Positions 1-5,435 of a DNA stretch of 8,030 bases are shown here, in pieces (position 1 is the stretch's first letter; the number at the start of each line of letters is the position of its first letter). This stretch comes from Deltaproteobacteria bacterium (GTDB lineage: Bacteria > Desulfobacterota > BSN033 > UBA1163), in the NCBI GenBank assembly GCA_016875155.1, contig VGSD01000113.1, positions 1 through 8,030 on the forward strand, given 5' to 3'. A program made the translations under genes and the position numbers. Below the pieces are notes generated by a model. That model did not search any database. It was not told the DNA's origin and worked only from the letters and a program-made list of their open reading frames with translations.

Positions 1-113
1 CCGTGCTGGGTTCGAAAGAGGAGAAAGAGCTTTCTCAGTGGAGCTATTACGACCGTCTATCTCTATTCAGTTTTCAAAGAACGTTTTATATCGAGATCAG
101 ATCAAGTTTAACG
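1..113. other. Leading non-coding or unassigned sequence
   Basis: I see no recognisable gene here. All three forward frames run open from the left edge to stops at 109-111, 116-118 and 138-140, so the last 36 to 46 codons of an upstream gene cannot be excluded, but none of the three translations resembles a family I know. The stretch is otherwise the upstream region of the bactofilin gene. Confidence 0.35.
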
Positions 114-119
114 TATAAT
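91..119 (+). promoter_or_regulatory. Candidate sigma70 promoter for the bactofilin gene
   Basis: A perfect -10 hexamer TATAAT lies at 114-119. A 4/6 match to the -35 box (TCGAGA) lies at 91-96, giving a 17-nt spacer. The predicted transcription start, near 126, falls inside the left arm of the palindrome at 122-178, so the 5' leader would carry most of that hairpin. The call is by motif only. Confidence 0.45.
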
Positions 120-121
120 CG

Positions 122-178
122 CCCCTCACCCTCCCCATTGTGACACAGTCTCCAAGGGGAGAGGGGGAGGGTGAGGGG
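122..178. repeat. 15-bp perfect inverted repeat, REP/MITE-like
   Basis: CCCCTCACCCTCCCC at 122-136 is the exact reverse complement of 164-178, separated by 27 nt. The right arm is G-rich and is not followed by a T tract, so it is not a rho-independent terminator. C-rich/G-rich palindromes of this composition are, as I recall, common dispersed intergenic repeats in many uncultured bacterial genomes. It ends only 4 nt before a Shine-Dalgarno-like AAGGAG at 183-188, so folding could influence translation of the downstream gene. Confidence 0.6.
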
Positions 179-212
179 GTGAAAGGAGTTCCCCATGTCA
201 GGAGGAAAAACG

Positions 213-635
213 ATGTTTACTAAAACACCCCCGAAACCTCCTTCCCCACCCGAAGAGATCAGTGCTTTTCTTGGAAAAGAGACCCTATTTGAAGGAAAGA
301 TGACCTTTCAAGGCGTTTTCCGTCTCGATGGAAGATTCGAGGGAGAGATTTTCGAAAGCGGAACTTTGATTGTAGGCGAGTCTGCACACATTAAAGGAAA
401 GATTGGGGTTAAAATGATCATCATTAACGGCTACGTGGAGGGAGAACTTCATGCCGTTGAGCGGATTGAGATCCATTCGACAGGCAAATTCTCTGGAACC
501 CTCATCACCCCTTCACTCATCATTAATGATGGTGGAATCTTGAATGGTCATTGTAAAATGGAGTCGGGAGTCGCAACAGAAGAAGAGCTTCATCCCGCCG
601 CATTAAATACTGATCATACCCTCTCTATTTCTTAA
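213..635 (+). CDS. Bactofilin (polymer-forming cytoskeletal protein)
   Basis: Bactofilins self-assemble without nucleotide into filaments that scaffold envelope-associated processes in bacteria. The protein is 140 aa, a usual size for the family. It has a short Pro/Lys-rich N-terminal tail (about residues 1-15), then a single DUF583/bactofilin beta-helix domain (about 17-115) with the characteristic short repeats such as GVFRLDGRFEGEI, GTLIVGESAHIKG and SLIINDGGILNG, then a polar C-terminal tail. I see no transmembrane segment. I chose ATG 213 because AGGAGG at 200-205 stands 7 nt upstream. An in-frame ATG at 195, with AAGGAG at 183-188, would add six residues and is also possible. It appears to be transcribed separately from the atp genes, since a promoter follows it. 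The family call is firm; its target in this organism is unknown. Confidence 0.88.
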   Translation: MFTKTPPKPPSPPEEISAFLGKETLFEGKMTFQGVFRLDGRFEGEIFESGTLIVGESAHIKGKIGVKMIIINGYVEGELHAVERIEIHSTGKFSGTLITPSLIINDGGILNGHCKMESGVATEEELHPAALNTDHTLSIS

Positions 636-713
636 CGATATCAATTGGTTAATTTGACCTTCTTTCCGTTCAAGGAGAATGATGCATAGGTGCGGATTGT
701 TCCTAAAAAATAA

Positions 714-742
714 TTGACAACTATTTTGTGGTATGTTAGAAA
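714..742 (+). promoter_or_regulatory. Sigma70-like promoter of the atp operon
   Basis: A perfect -35 box TTGACA at 714-719 is followed, after exactly 17 nt, by TAGAAA at 737-742 (4/6 match to TATAAT). The predicted start of transcription is near 749. It lies in the gap between the bactofilin gene and the first atp gene, where the operon promoter is expected. It leaves a leader of roughly 90 nt before the SD at 832-836. Confidence 0.6.
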
Positions 743-841
743 ATTCACACTTTGCTACTCTCCTCTGTTTCTTCGTTTCAGATCATCATCTCTGAAAGGG
801 GAGCAAATCGTTTTCCTATCACACCGAAACTGGAGGTAATT

Positions 842-1099
842 CTGAAAGAGTGGGTAAAACCGGTTCAATTTTTGATGACGGTAGGTTGGTATGTAGCATT
901 GAGCTTGATCATTCCCGTGGGGATCGGTTACTGGCTCGATCGACCCGGAATGCTCAATAAAAGCCCTCTTTTTACATTAATCGGCCTTGGTATTGGAACA
1001 GTGATTGCGTTCGCCGGGCTGATTCGAATGCTCATCCGGTATCAGGCGGAGCAGGAAAAATTTAGAAAAAATAGGCAGAATCATGAGCAGTCGTCTTAA
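842..1099 (+). CDS. atpI: AtpI/AtpZ-like small membrane protein of the ATP synthase operon
   Basis: This is a two-helix membrane protein of the AtpI/AtpZ group (Pfam 'ATPase_gene1' type). The group is known to assist c-ring assembly and, in some bacteria, Mg2+/Ca2+ uptake; it is not part of the catalytic core. Helix 1 covers about residues 13-30 and ends in the typical GIGYWLDR motif. Helix 2 covers about 39-61 (SPLFTLIGLGIGTVIAFAG), and a charged tail follows. The start is uncertain. An upstream TTG at 752 is only about 3 nt after the predicted transcript start and has no SD. ATG 875 has no SD and would cut into the run-up to helix 1. I prefer the non-standard CTG at 842 (85 aa), because GGAGG at 832-836 stands 5 nt before it. 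The gene overlaps atpB by 17 nt, suggesting translational coupling. Family confidence is good, start confidence low. Confidence 0.8.
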   Translation: MKEWVKPVQFLMTVGWYVALSLIIPVGIGYWLDRPGMLNKSPLFTLIGLGIGTVIAFAGLIRMLIRYQAEQEKFRKNRQNHEQSS

Positions 1100-2039
1100 A
1101 CTCCTTGCCTTTTTCTTTGTCCCCGTTCTAATCCTTTTCGGAGTTGGATTGGCACTAGGCCCCCTTGGCTCCAGCTTTATGGGCAAGGAACCACCGGAAA
1201 TCCTCAAAGTACCTCGACCTTATATCCACCTCCCTGCGGAAACCGTCGCTCATGTCGGTGACTTCTCGATCACCAACACGCTCATCGCCTCATGGTTCAC
1301 CATCCTTCTGCTTGTGGGCCTCTCTGTTCTGTTGACTCGAAAGATGAATCTTATTCCTGGGAGGCGTCAAGGTCTTGGCGAGGTGGTTGTTGAAGAACTA
1401 TTGAATTTCGTCGAAAGTATCTCAGGTGCGAAACATGCCCGGATGCTCTTTTCCGGCGTGGCGACGATCTTCATTTATGTTATCTTTAACGCTTACCTTC
1501 CTCTGTTGCCCTTCTTTGGAACCATCGGATTTTATCATAGCGCTCATGGACATGAAGAATTTATAGCGATTTTCCGGGCGGCAAACACAGATGTCAATTT
1601 ACCCCTTTCCATTGCCATCATGTCTTTTATATTTGTTGAAACGTGGGGGATGAGGGCATCGGGAGTTCTTCACTACCTCAGCGAGTTCATCAATGTCCGT
1701 CAGTTTCTTCAAGGCCTGAAAGAGCTCTTCACCGGAAAGATCAGGACGGGTCCGATGAACATCATTTTTGGCTTTATCAGTCTGTTCGTCGGAGTCTTGG
1801 AGATCTTCAGCCATCTGACCCGCATGGTCAGCTTCACCTTTCGTCTCTTCGGCAATATGACCGCTGGAAAGATATTAATTTTAGTTTCCTGTTTTCTCGT
1901 ACCTTTTGTCTTCACCATTCCCTTTTACGGGTTAGAACTATTGATCGGGCTTATCCAGGCGCTGATCTTTGCTGGTTTAACCCTGGTATTTGGCACAGTT
2001 GCAACGTCTCCCGCGCACGAGGAGTCAGAACAAAAATAA
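1083..2039 (+). CDS. atpB: F-type ATP synthase subunit a
   Basis: Subunit a forms the two half-channels beside the c-ring and carries the essential stator arginine. The 318-aa protein is longer than E. coli AtpB (271 aa), mainly through an extra hydrophobic N-terminal segment (about residues 5-27) and a linker before the conserved part. The core is intact: N136 and P140 in the NAYLPLLP stretch, the FRAANTDVNLPLS region (164-176), the key Arg254 in FRLFGN (253-258), and Gln292 in the last helix (LIQALIF), equivalent to E. coli Gln252. The position corresponding to E. coli Glu219 is Lys263, and that corresponding to His245 is Glu285, an unusual pair. The start ATG lies inside the end of atpI and has only a weak SD, so coupled translation is likely. 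The AtpB sequence style reminds me of Chloroflexota and candidate phyla. Confidence 0.96.
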   Translation: MSSRLKLLAFFFVPVLILFGVGLALGPLGSSFMGKEPPEILKVPRPYIHLPAETVAHVGDFSITNTLIASWFTILLLVGLSVLLTRKMNLIPGRRQGLGEVVVEELLNFVESISGAKHARMLFSGVATIFIYVIFNAYLPLLPFFGTIGFYHSAHGHEEFIAIFRAANTDVNLPLSIAIMSFIFVETWGMRASGVLHYLSEFINVRQFLQGLKELFTGKIRTGPMNIIFGFISLFVGVLEIFSHLTRMVSFTFRLFGNMTAGKILILVSCFLVPFVFTIPFYGLELLIGLIQALIFAGLTLVFGTVATSPAHEESEQK

Positions 2040-2058
2040 CCTTGAAAGGAGGAAACAA

Positions 2059-2289
2059 ATGACACAGGAAGTAATGAAAATGATCACCATCGGTTTGATT
2101 GGAGGGGTAGGATTTTTCGGGCCCGCATTGGCATTGGGACTCATTGGCTATTCAGCCATGCAGTCGCTGGGACGTAATCCAGAAGCCAAGGGAGCAATTA
2201 TGACCAACATGATTTTGATTGGTGCCCTTGCTGAGGCGATAGGAATTTATATTTTAATCGTTTGTATCATTTTGGCGATGGTAGTTTAA
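2059..2289 (+). CDS. atpE: F-type ATP synthase subunit c (rotor ring)
   Basis: Subunit c is the ion-binding rotor hairpin, present in many copies per enzyme. The protein is 76 aa with two transmembrane helices: about residues 8-36, with a Gly/Ala-rich helix 1, and 48-75. The polar loop is GRNPEAKG (38-45). The ion-binding carboxylate is Glu59 in AEAIGIY. Ligands typical of Na+-type rings (Gln32, Ser66 in Ilyobacter) are replaced by Leu26 and Ala60, so H+ coupling is predicted. The start at ATG 2059 is set by AAAGGAGG at 2045-2052, 6 nt upstream. This is one of the strongest SD sites in the window and fits the need for many c copies. An upstream in-frame ATG at 1990 lies inside atpB and would add 23 charged residues not found in the family, so I rejected it. 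Confidence 0.96.
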   Translation: MTQEVMKMITIGLIGGVGFFGPALALGLIGYSAMQSLGRNPEAKGAIMTNMILIGALAEAIGIYILIVCIILAMVV

Positions 2290-2291
2290 CG

Positions 2292-2299
2292 AGGAGGTG
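2292..2299 (+). promoter_or_regulatory. Very strong Shine-Dalgarno site of the small ORF
   Basis: AGGAGGTG, an 8-nt match to the 16S rRNA anti-SD, ends 5 nt before the ATG at 2305. It lies in the 15-nt gap after atpE. It is the strongest ribosome-binding site I see in the window and is the main evidence that the following 38-codon ORF is translated. Confidence 0.8.
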
Positions 2300-2304
2300 T
2301 CATT

Positions 2305-2421
2305 ATGGAAGAAGGAGGAGGATTACCTACTAATTTACTTGTGATCGTCATCGCGGTCATGGTATTTGTATTTGGCGTTGCAGGGTTGGTTATAAGTCGT
2401 GTTCTTTTAACAGCTTTTTAG
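2305..2421 (+). CDS. Unrecognised 38-aa single-helix membrane protein between atpE and atpF
   Basis: I do not recognise this family. The 38-codon ORF begins with ATG 5 nt after AGGAGGTG, sits 15 nt after the c-subunit stop, and ends 24 nt before the b-subunit ATG, so it fills the space between atpE and atpF exactly. The product has an acidic, Gly-rich N-terminus (MEEGGGLPTN), one long hydrophobic helix at about residues 11-30 (LLVIVIAVMVFVFGVAGLVI), then Ser-Arg (31-32) and a short hydrophobic end. The lone Arg after the helix suggests the C-terminus faces the cytoplasm. It lacks the coiled coil of a b/b' subunit and the carboxylate of a c subunit. Position and SD argue for an Fo-associated accessory peptide (assembly factor, c-ring/a-subunit spacer or small stator subunit), but that role is inference. 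It resembles the first helix of NuoA only in general hydrophobic character. Confidence 0.72.
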   Translation: MEEGGGLPTNLLVIVIAVMVFVFGVAGLVISRVLLTAF

Positions 2422-2445
2422 CATACGAAGGTGAAAGAGGTTGCT

Positions 2446-2955
2446 ATGGGAGGCTTTGCCAGTTTAGGCATCAAATTACCTCTATTGGTCGTCTTCATCG
2501 TCAATTTCATCATCCTTTTTGTTCTATTGCGTCTCTTCCTGTACAAACCGGTCCTGAAAATGCTGGACGAGAGGGCGAAAAGAATAAAGGAAAGTATGGA
2601 ATTGGCTGAAAAGACCAAGCAGGAGTTTCAACAAGCCAAAACAGAGATTCAGAAACAAATTGAGAAGGGACGTCAGGAGTCTCAGGCCATCATCGCCCAA
2701 GCCTTTCAGACCGGAGAAAGTCTGAAGGAAGAGTCTCGAGAGGAGGCAACAAAGCAGGCCCAAACGATCATTGATCGAACTCGAAGGGAGTTAGAATCCC
2801 AACGGGAAGAGATCATTGACAGTCTACGCAAAGAATTTGTGGATATCGCCATCTCAGCGGCTGAAAAAGTGATCAAAGAAACCCTGGATAAAGAGAAACA
2901 TCGCAAGCTAATCGGGGAAACACTTCAGCAGAGCGCCATTTTCAAGAAAAGTTGA
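2446..2955 (+). CDS. atpF: F-type ATP synthase subunit b (peripheral stalk)
   Basis: Subunit b anchors the peripheral stalk in the membrane and holds delta and alpha-beta against rotation. The 169-aa protein has one N-terminal transmembrane helix (about residues 11-33) followed by the typical transition LYKPVLKMLDER. The rest is almost entirely a highly charged coiled coil rich in Glu, Lys, Gln and Arg. The C-terminal part (SAAEKVIKETLD onward) is the conserved delta-binding region. Length is slightly above the E. coli protein (156 aa). I chose ATG 2446 because AGAGG at 2436-2440 stands 5 nt upstream. An in-frame GTG at 2431 would add five residues but would place its start before that SD. 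Only one b gene is present, so the stalk is probably a b2 homodimer. The gene is followed by an unusual 165-nt gap. Confidence 0.94.
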   Translation: MGGFASLGIKLPLLVVFIVNFIILFVLLRLFLYKPVLKMLDERAKRIKESMELAEKTKQEFQQAKTEIQKQIEKGRQESQAIIAQAFQTGESLKEESREEATKQAQTIIDRTRRELESQREEIIDSLRKEFVDIAISAAEKVIKETLDKEKHRKLIGETLQQSAIFKKS

Positions 2956-3120
2956 CATCCTCTGGATGAAATTGCGAACGAAGCCCTCTTCCCGGTTTAA
3001 CGCAGGCGGGCACTTGATAGGATTGGAATTAAGGGGTCAGAAACACTTTGTTACTGCAAGCCGGCACTTCGGCGTGCAGTTAGCCGATGACTGCTTTGTT
3101 GGATAAGTTACGATAAAAAG
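2956..3120 (+). other. 165-nt intra-operon gap with repeat-like sequence, no ORF
   Basis: Gaps between atpF and atpH are normally a few nucleotides, so this stretch is unusual. It starts with a small CATCC/GGATG stem (2956-2968) directly after the atpF stop. A segment around 3025-3049 (including GGAATTAAGGGGTCAG) resembles, from memory, sequence that recurs near REP-associated (RAYT/IS200-like) transposase repeats in uncultured bacteria. It ends with the strong hairpin at 3053-3080. I see no promoter with both boxes and no SD before atpH. Confidence 0.45.
3053..3080 (+). repeat. Strong hairpin 5' of atpH
   Basis: The arms 3053-3063 and 3070-3080 pair over 11 positions with a single A-G mismatch (3059/3074), closing a 6-nt loop (GCACTT). 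No T tract follows, so it is not a classical terminator. It could be an RNA-processing or stability element between the Fo and F1 parts of the transcript, or one half of a REP-like repeat. Confidence 0.6.
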
Positions 3121-3660
3121 ATGCCAAGAATCGGTTTCGGAAAACGATACGCCCAGGCCGCTTTCGAGCTGGCTGTGGAAAAAAATGAGCTGGAGACCTG
3201 GCGGGACGGCCTGAGGAAAATAGCCGGTGTGACGGCCAACGAGGAGCTTATGGTTTTTTTACAAAGCCCCCGGTTCCTCTTCGATACAAAGAAAGCTCTC
3301 CTACAGAAACATTTAGGGGAGATTCACCCGCTGGCCTTTAACCTGGCCCTCCTTCTGGTCCATAAGAACTCGTTAAGGCTTAGCGGTGACATCTTTCGAC
3401 AATACCTTTCCTTACTGGATGCGCATCGGGGTGAAGAACGCGCAAAAGTGATCACTGCGGTGCCTCTGGACGATGAAGACCGGCTGACCATTTCCAACCG
3501 CCTTGGAGAAGTGGTTAAACAAAAGATCATCATTGACGATAAAGTGGATTCCGCCGTCATCGGCGGGTTTATCGCCCGGATTGGCGATATGCTCATTGAC
3601 GCGAGCATACGGCAGAGATTGGAGACCTTGAAAAAATTTTTGGTTGAAACCACGAAGTAA
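3121..3660 (+). CDS. atpH: F-type ATP synthase subunit delta
   Basis: Delta (the OSCP homologue) sits on top of the F1 head and links it to the b stalk. The 179-aa length matches the family (E. coli 177 aa). The N-terminal helical domain begins with the typical KRYAQAAFELAVEKNELE (from residue 8). The C-terminal domain carries the conserved VDSAVIGGFIARIGDMLID signature (about 142-160) and ends in a final helix (RQRLETLKKFL). ATG 3121 is chosen by alignment of the N-terminus. There is no recognisable SD in front of it (the upstream bases are ATAAAAAG), which contrasts with its neighbours. It is flanked on both sides by unusually long, structured non-coding gaps. The inverted repeat that begins the downstream gap starts on the base right after its stop codon. 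Confidence 0.94.
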   Translation: MPRIGFGKRYAQAAFELAVEKNELETWRDGLRKIAGVTANEELMVFLQSPRFLFDTKKALLQKHLGEIHPLAFNLALLLVHKNSLRLSGDIFRQYLSLLDAHRGEERAKVITAVPLDDEDRLTISNRLGEVVKQKIIIDDKVDSAVIGGFIARIGDMLIDASIRQRLETLKKFLVETTK

Positions 3661-3782
3661 ACCCCGTTAGAAAGTTGAAAGCTTTCTGGCGGGAAAGCTC
3701 ACACGGGCACTCGCTGCGCAAGCGCTGGAATAGCGGGTTAAACCCCGTGTTCGCCCTGTTAGAGATTTATCTCTAACGGGGT
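3661..3782. repeat. 122-bp structured element with 11-bp terminal inverted repeats
   Basis: ACCCCGTTAGA at 3661-3671 is the exact reverse complement of 3772-3782. Inside lie a 6-bp hairpin (3669-3674 with 3682-3687), a small CGCT/AGCG stem (3712-3724), and a strong 12-bp hairpin (3754-3765 with 3770-3781, one G-T pair, loop TTTA). The right terminal repeat is shared by the outer pairing and the 12-bp hairpin, so the two folds exclude each other. The element begins immediately after the atpH stop. No T tract follows. It could be a MITE-like insertion or a structured intra-operon RNA. Confidence 0.6.
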
Positions 3783-3897
3783 AAAAACGGAGGCCTAATT
3801 TTTCTTTAACCTCAAACCTCAAGAGAAACGGTCCTCAAGCGGAGCCTTGAAACCTTACCGGGTTCAGGGCGGAGTGATCCTTCAACAATTCAAATAA
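3783..3897 (+). other. Remaining non-coding spacer before atpA
   Basis: This is the second half of the 250-nt gap between atpH and atpA. It contains no ORF, no convincing promoter and no terminator. The features I can see are a short TCAAG/CTTGA stem near 3835-3850, an A/T-rich stretch at 3797-3809, and a repeated CCTCAA motif. No function is evident. Confidence 0.4.
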
Positions 3898-3910
3898 GAG
3901 AGGGATTAAG

Positions 3911-5425
3911 ATGGCAACCCGAGAACAGGATATTGTTGCTGTAATCAAAGAGCAAATTGAACGTTTTGGCGCTGCTGTAACAATAACGAACGTGGGCACA
4001 GTGATCGAAGTGGGCGATGGCATCTCCCGTATCCACGGGTTAGGGAAAGTAGCCTATAGCGAACTCCTCCAATTCCCTCATGAGATTACGGGTCTGGCAT
4101 TAAACTTGGAAGAGGATAATGTTGGAGCTATTGTTCTTGGCGATTGCAGCAAGATTAAGGAAGGGGATGAGGTCAAAGCGACCAGCAGAGTCATCGAGGT
4201 CCCTGTAGGCGATGCGCTTATTGGAAGGGTCGTTGACCCCCTGGGGCGTCCCCTGGATGGAAAGGGAGCCATTAAGGCGGGAAAAACTCGTCCCATCGAA
4301 AGGGTGGCCCCCGATGTAACCAAGAGAGCACCGGTCAATACTCCTGTGCTGACGGGAATTAAAGCAATTGACAGCATGATTCCTATCGGTCGAGGCCAGC
4401 GCGAGCTGATCATTGGGGACCGCTTTACAGGCAAGTCAGCCATTGTTCTCGATAGCATCATCGCTCAAAAGGGTCAAAATCTGATTTGCATCTATGTCGC
4501 CATTGGCCAGAAAACATCCAAAGTGGCTCAGGCGATAGCCATATTGGAAAAGTTCGGAGCTATGGAATATACGATCATAGTCGCTGCAGATGCTTCAGAC
4601 CCGGCTCCACTCCAGTATATCGCCCCCTATTCCGGTTGTGCCATGGGTGAGGAGTTCATGGAACAGGGGAAAGACGCTTTAATCCTCTATGACGACCTTT
4701 ATAAGCATGCCTGGGCTTACCGTCAGCTTTCCCTGTTGTTACGCCGCCCACCAGGGAGGGAGGCTTATCCTGGAGACATTTTTTATCTCCACAGCCGCCT
4801 TTTAGAGAGGGCCGCCAAATTAGCTCCCGAATATGGGGGCGGTTCGTTGACGGCCTTGCCGATCATTGAAACCCAGCTTGGAGATATCTCGGCGTATATC
4901 CCCACCAATGTCATTTCGATCACAGACGGTCAGATCTATCTTGAACCTGATTTATTCAATGCCGGGATTCGCCCGGCGATCAATGTAGGATTGTCTGTTT
5001 CCCGTGTGGGTGGGTCGGCCCAACGGAAAGCCATGAGGCAGGTCGCTGGCAGGTTAAGGTTGGAGCTTGCCCAGTTTCGTGAGTTGGAAGCCTTTGCCAA
5101 ATTCGGAAGTGAGGAATTAGATAAAACGACCAGGGATCAACTTGAGCGGGGTCGGCGCATTACCGAGGTATTGAAGCAACCGACGCAATACCCGATGTCA
5201 CTCGGGAGGCAGGTGAGCATTCTTTACGCAGTTACCAATGGCTACCTGGATGATGTTCCGGTAGAAAAGGTGATCTCCTGGGAAGAAAACTTCCACCGCT
5301 TCATAGAGATCAATCATCCGGAGATCGAGAAAAAAATCAACACTGACAATGAGATAAAACCCGAAACAGAAAATCTTTTAAAAGAAATCATCACCGCATT
5401 CAAGAAGCAGGCCGCTATCGCCTGA
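3911..5425 (+). CDS. atpA: F-type ATP synthase subunit alpha
   Basis: Alpha subunits alternate with beta in the F1 head, bind non-catalytic nucleotide, and donate the arginine finger to the catalytic site. The 504-aa length is close to E. coli (513 aa). The domains are in order: N-terminal beta-barrel (about 25-95), nucleotide-binding domain (about 96-375) and C-terminal helical domain. The P-loop is GDRFTGKS (169-176), where nearly all relatives have GDRQTGKT. Lys175 and the Walker B Asp261 (LILYDD) are kept. The [12 protein letters not shown] and [12 protein letters not shown] stretches are canonical. The arginine finger is Arg365 in [13 protein letters not shown] 3911 is preceded by GAGAGGG (3898-3904) at 6 nt. 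It is separated from atpG by only 10 nt. The uncommon P-loop residues affect the non-catalytic site, so catalysis should be intact. Confidence 0.98.
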   Translation: MATREQDIVAVIKEQIERFGAAVTITNVGTVIEVGDGISRIHGLGKVAYSELLQFPHEITGLALNLEEDNVGAIVLGDCSKIKEGDEVKATSRVIEVPVGDALIGRVVDPLGRPLDGKGAIKAGKTRPIERVAPDVTKRAPVNTPVLTGIKAIDSMIPIGRGQRELIIGDRFTGKSAIVLDSIIAQKGQNLICIYVAIGQKTSKVAQAIAILEKFGAMEYTIIVAADASDPAPLQYIAPYSGCAMGEEFMEQGKDALILYDDLYKHAWAYRQLSLLLRRPPGREAYPGDIFYLHSRLLERAAKLAPEYGGGSLTALPIIETQLGDISAYIPTNVISITDGQIYLEPDLFNAGIRPAINVGLSVSRVGGSAQRKAMRQVAGRLRLELAQFRELEAFAKFGSEELDKTTRDQLERGRRITEVLKQPTQYPMSLGRQVSILYAVTNGYLDDVPVEKVISWEENFHRFIEINHPEIEKKINTDNEIKPETENLLKEIITAFKKQAAIA

Positions 5426-5435
5426 GAGTTTTATC

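Noticed and set aside
8..16. GGGTTCGAA near the left edge, resembling a tRNA T-loop
   Set aside because: The flanking bases do not form the 5-bp T stem and no CCA or acceptor stem follows.
679..717. 12-codon ORF (ATG 679 or 682) behind AAGGAG, possible leader peptide
   Set aside because: SD spacing is 1-4 nt, the ORF runs into the -35 box of the atp promoter, and the predicted transcript starts downstream of it.
1643..2062. 139-aa forward ORF overlapping atpB
   Set aside because: It is a shadow frame of atpB with no family resemblance; the atpB frame is clearly the coding one.
2305..2421. Small ORF as a truncated b' subunit or a NuoA fragment
   Set aside because: It has no coiled-coil region or charged hinge, and similarity to NuoA helix 1 is only general hydrophobicity; start, SD and stop are all in place, so it does not look broken.
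2952..2957. Perfect TTGACA at the end of atpF, possible internal promoter
   Set aside because: No acceptable -10 hexamer at 16-18 nt; the bases there are GC-rich.
3754..3781. Rho-independent terminator between atpH and atpA
   Set aside because: The hairpin is strong, but no T tract follows on either strand, and termination here would separate atpA from its operon.
3661..3782. Integron attC-like site (GTTAGA/TCTAAC core motifs)
   Set aside because: The core motifs are in the reverse order to an attC site (GTTAGA first, TCTAAC last) and no integrase or cassette context is present.
4078..4461. Long reverse-strand ORF opposite atpA, and other reverse-strand ORFs
   Set aside because: All lie antisense to well-supported atp genes, have low-complexity composition typical of shadow frames and show no known domains.
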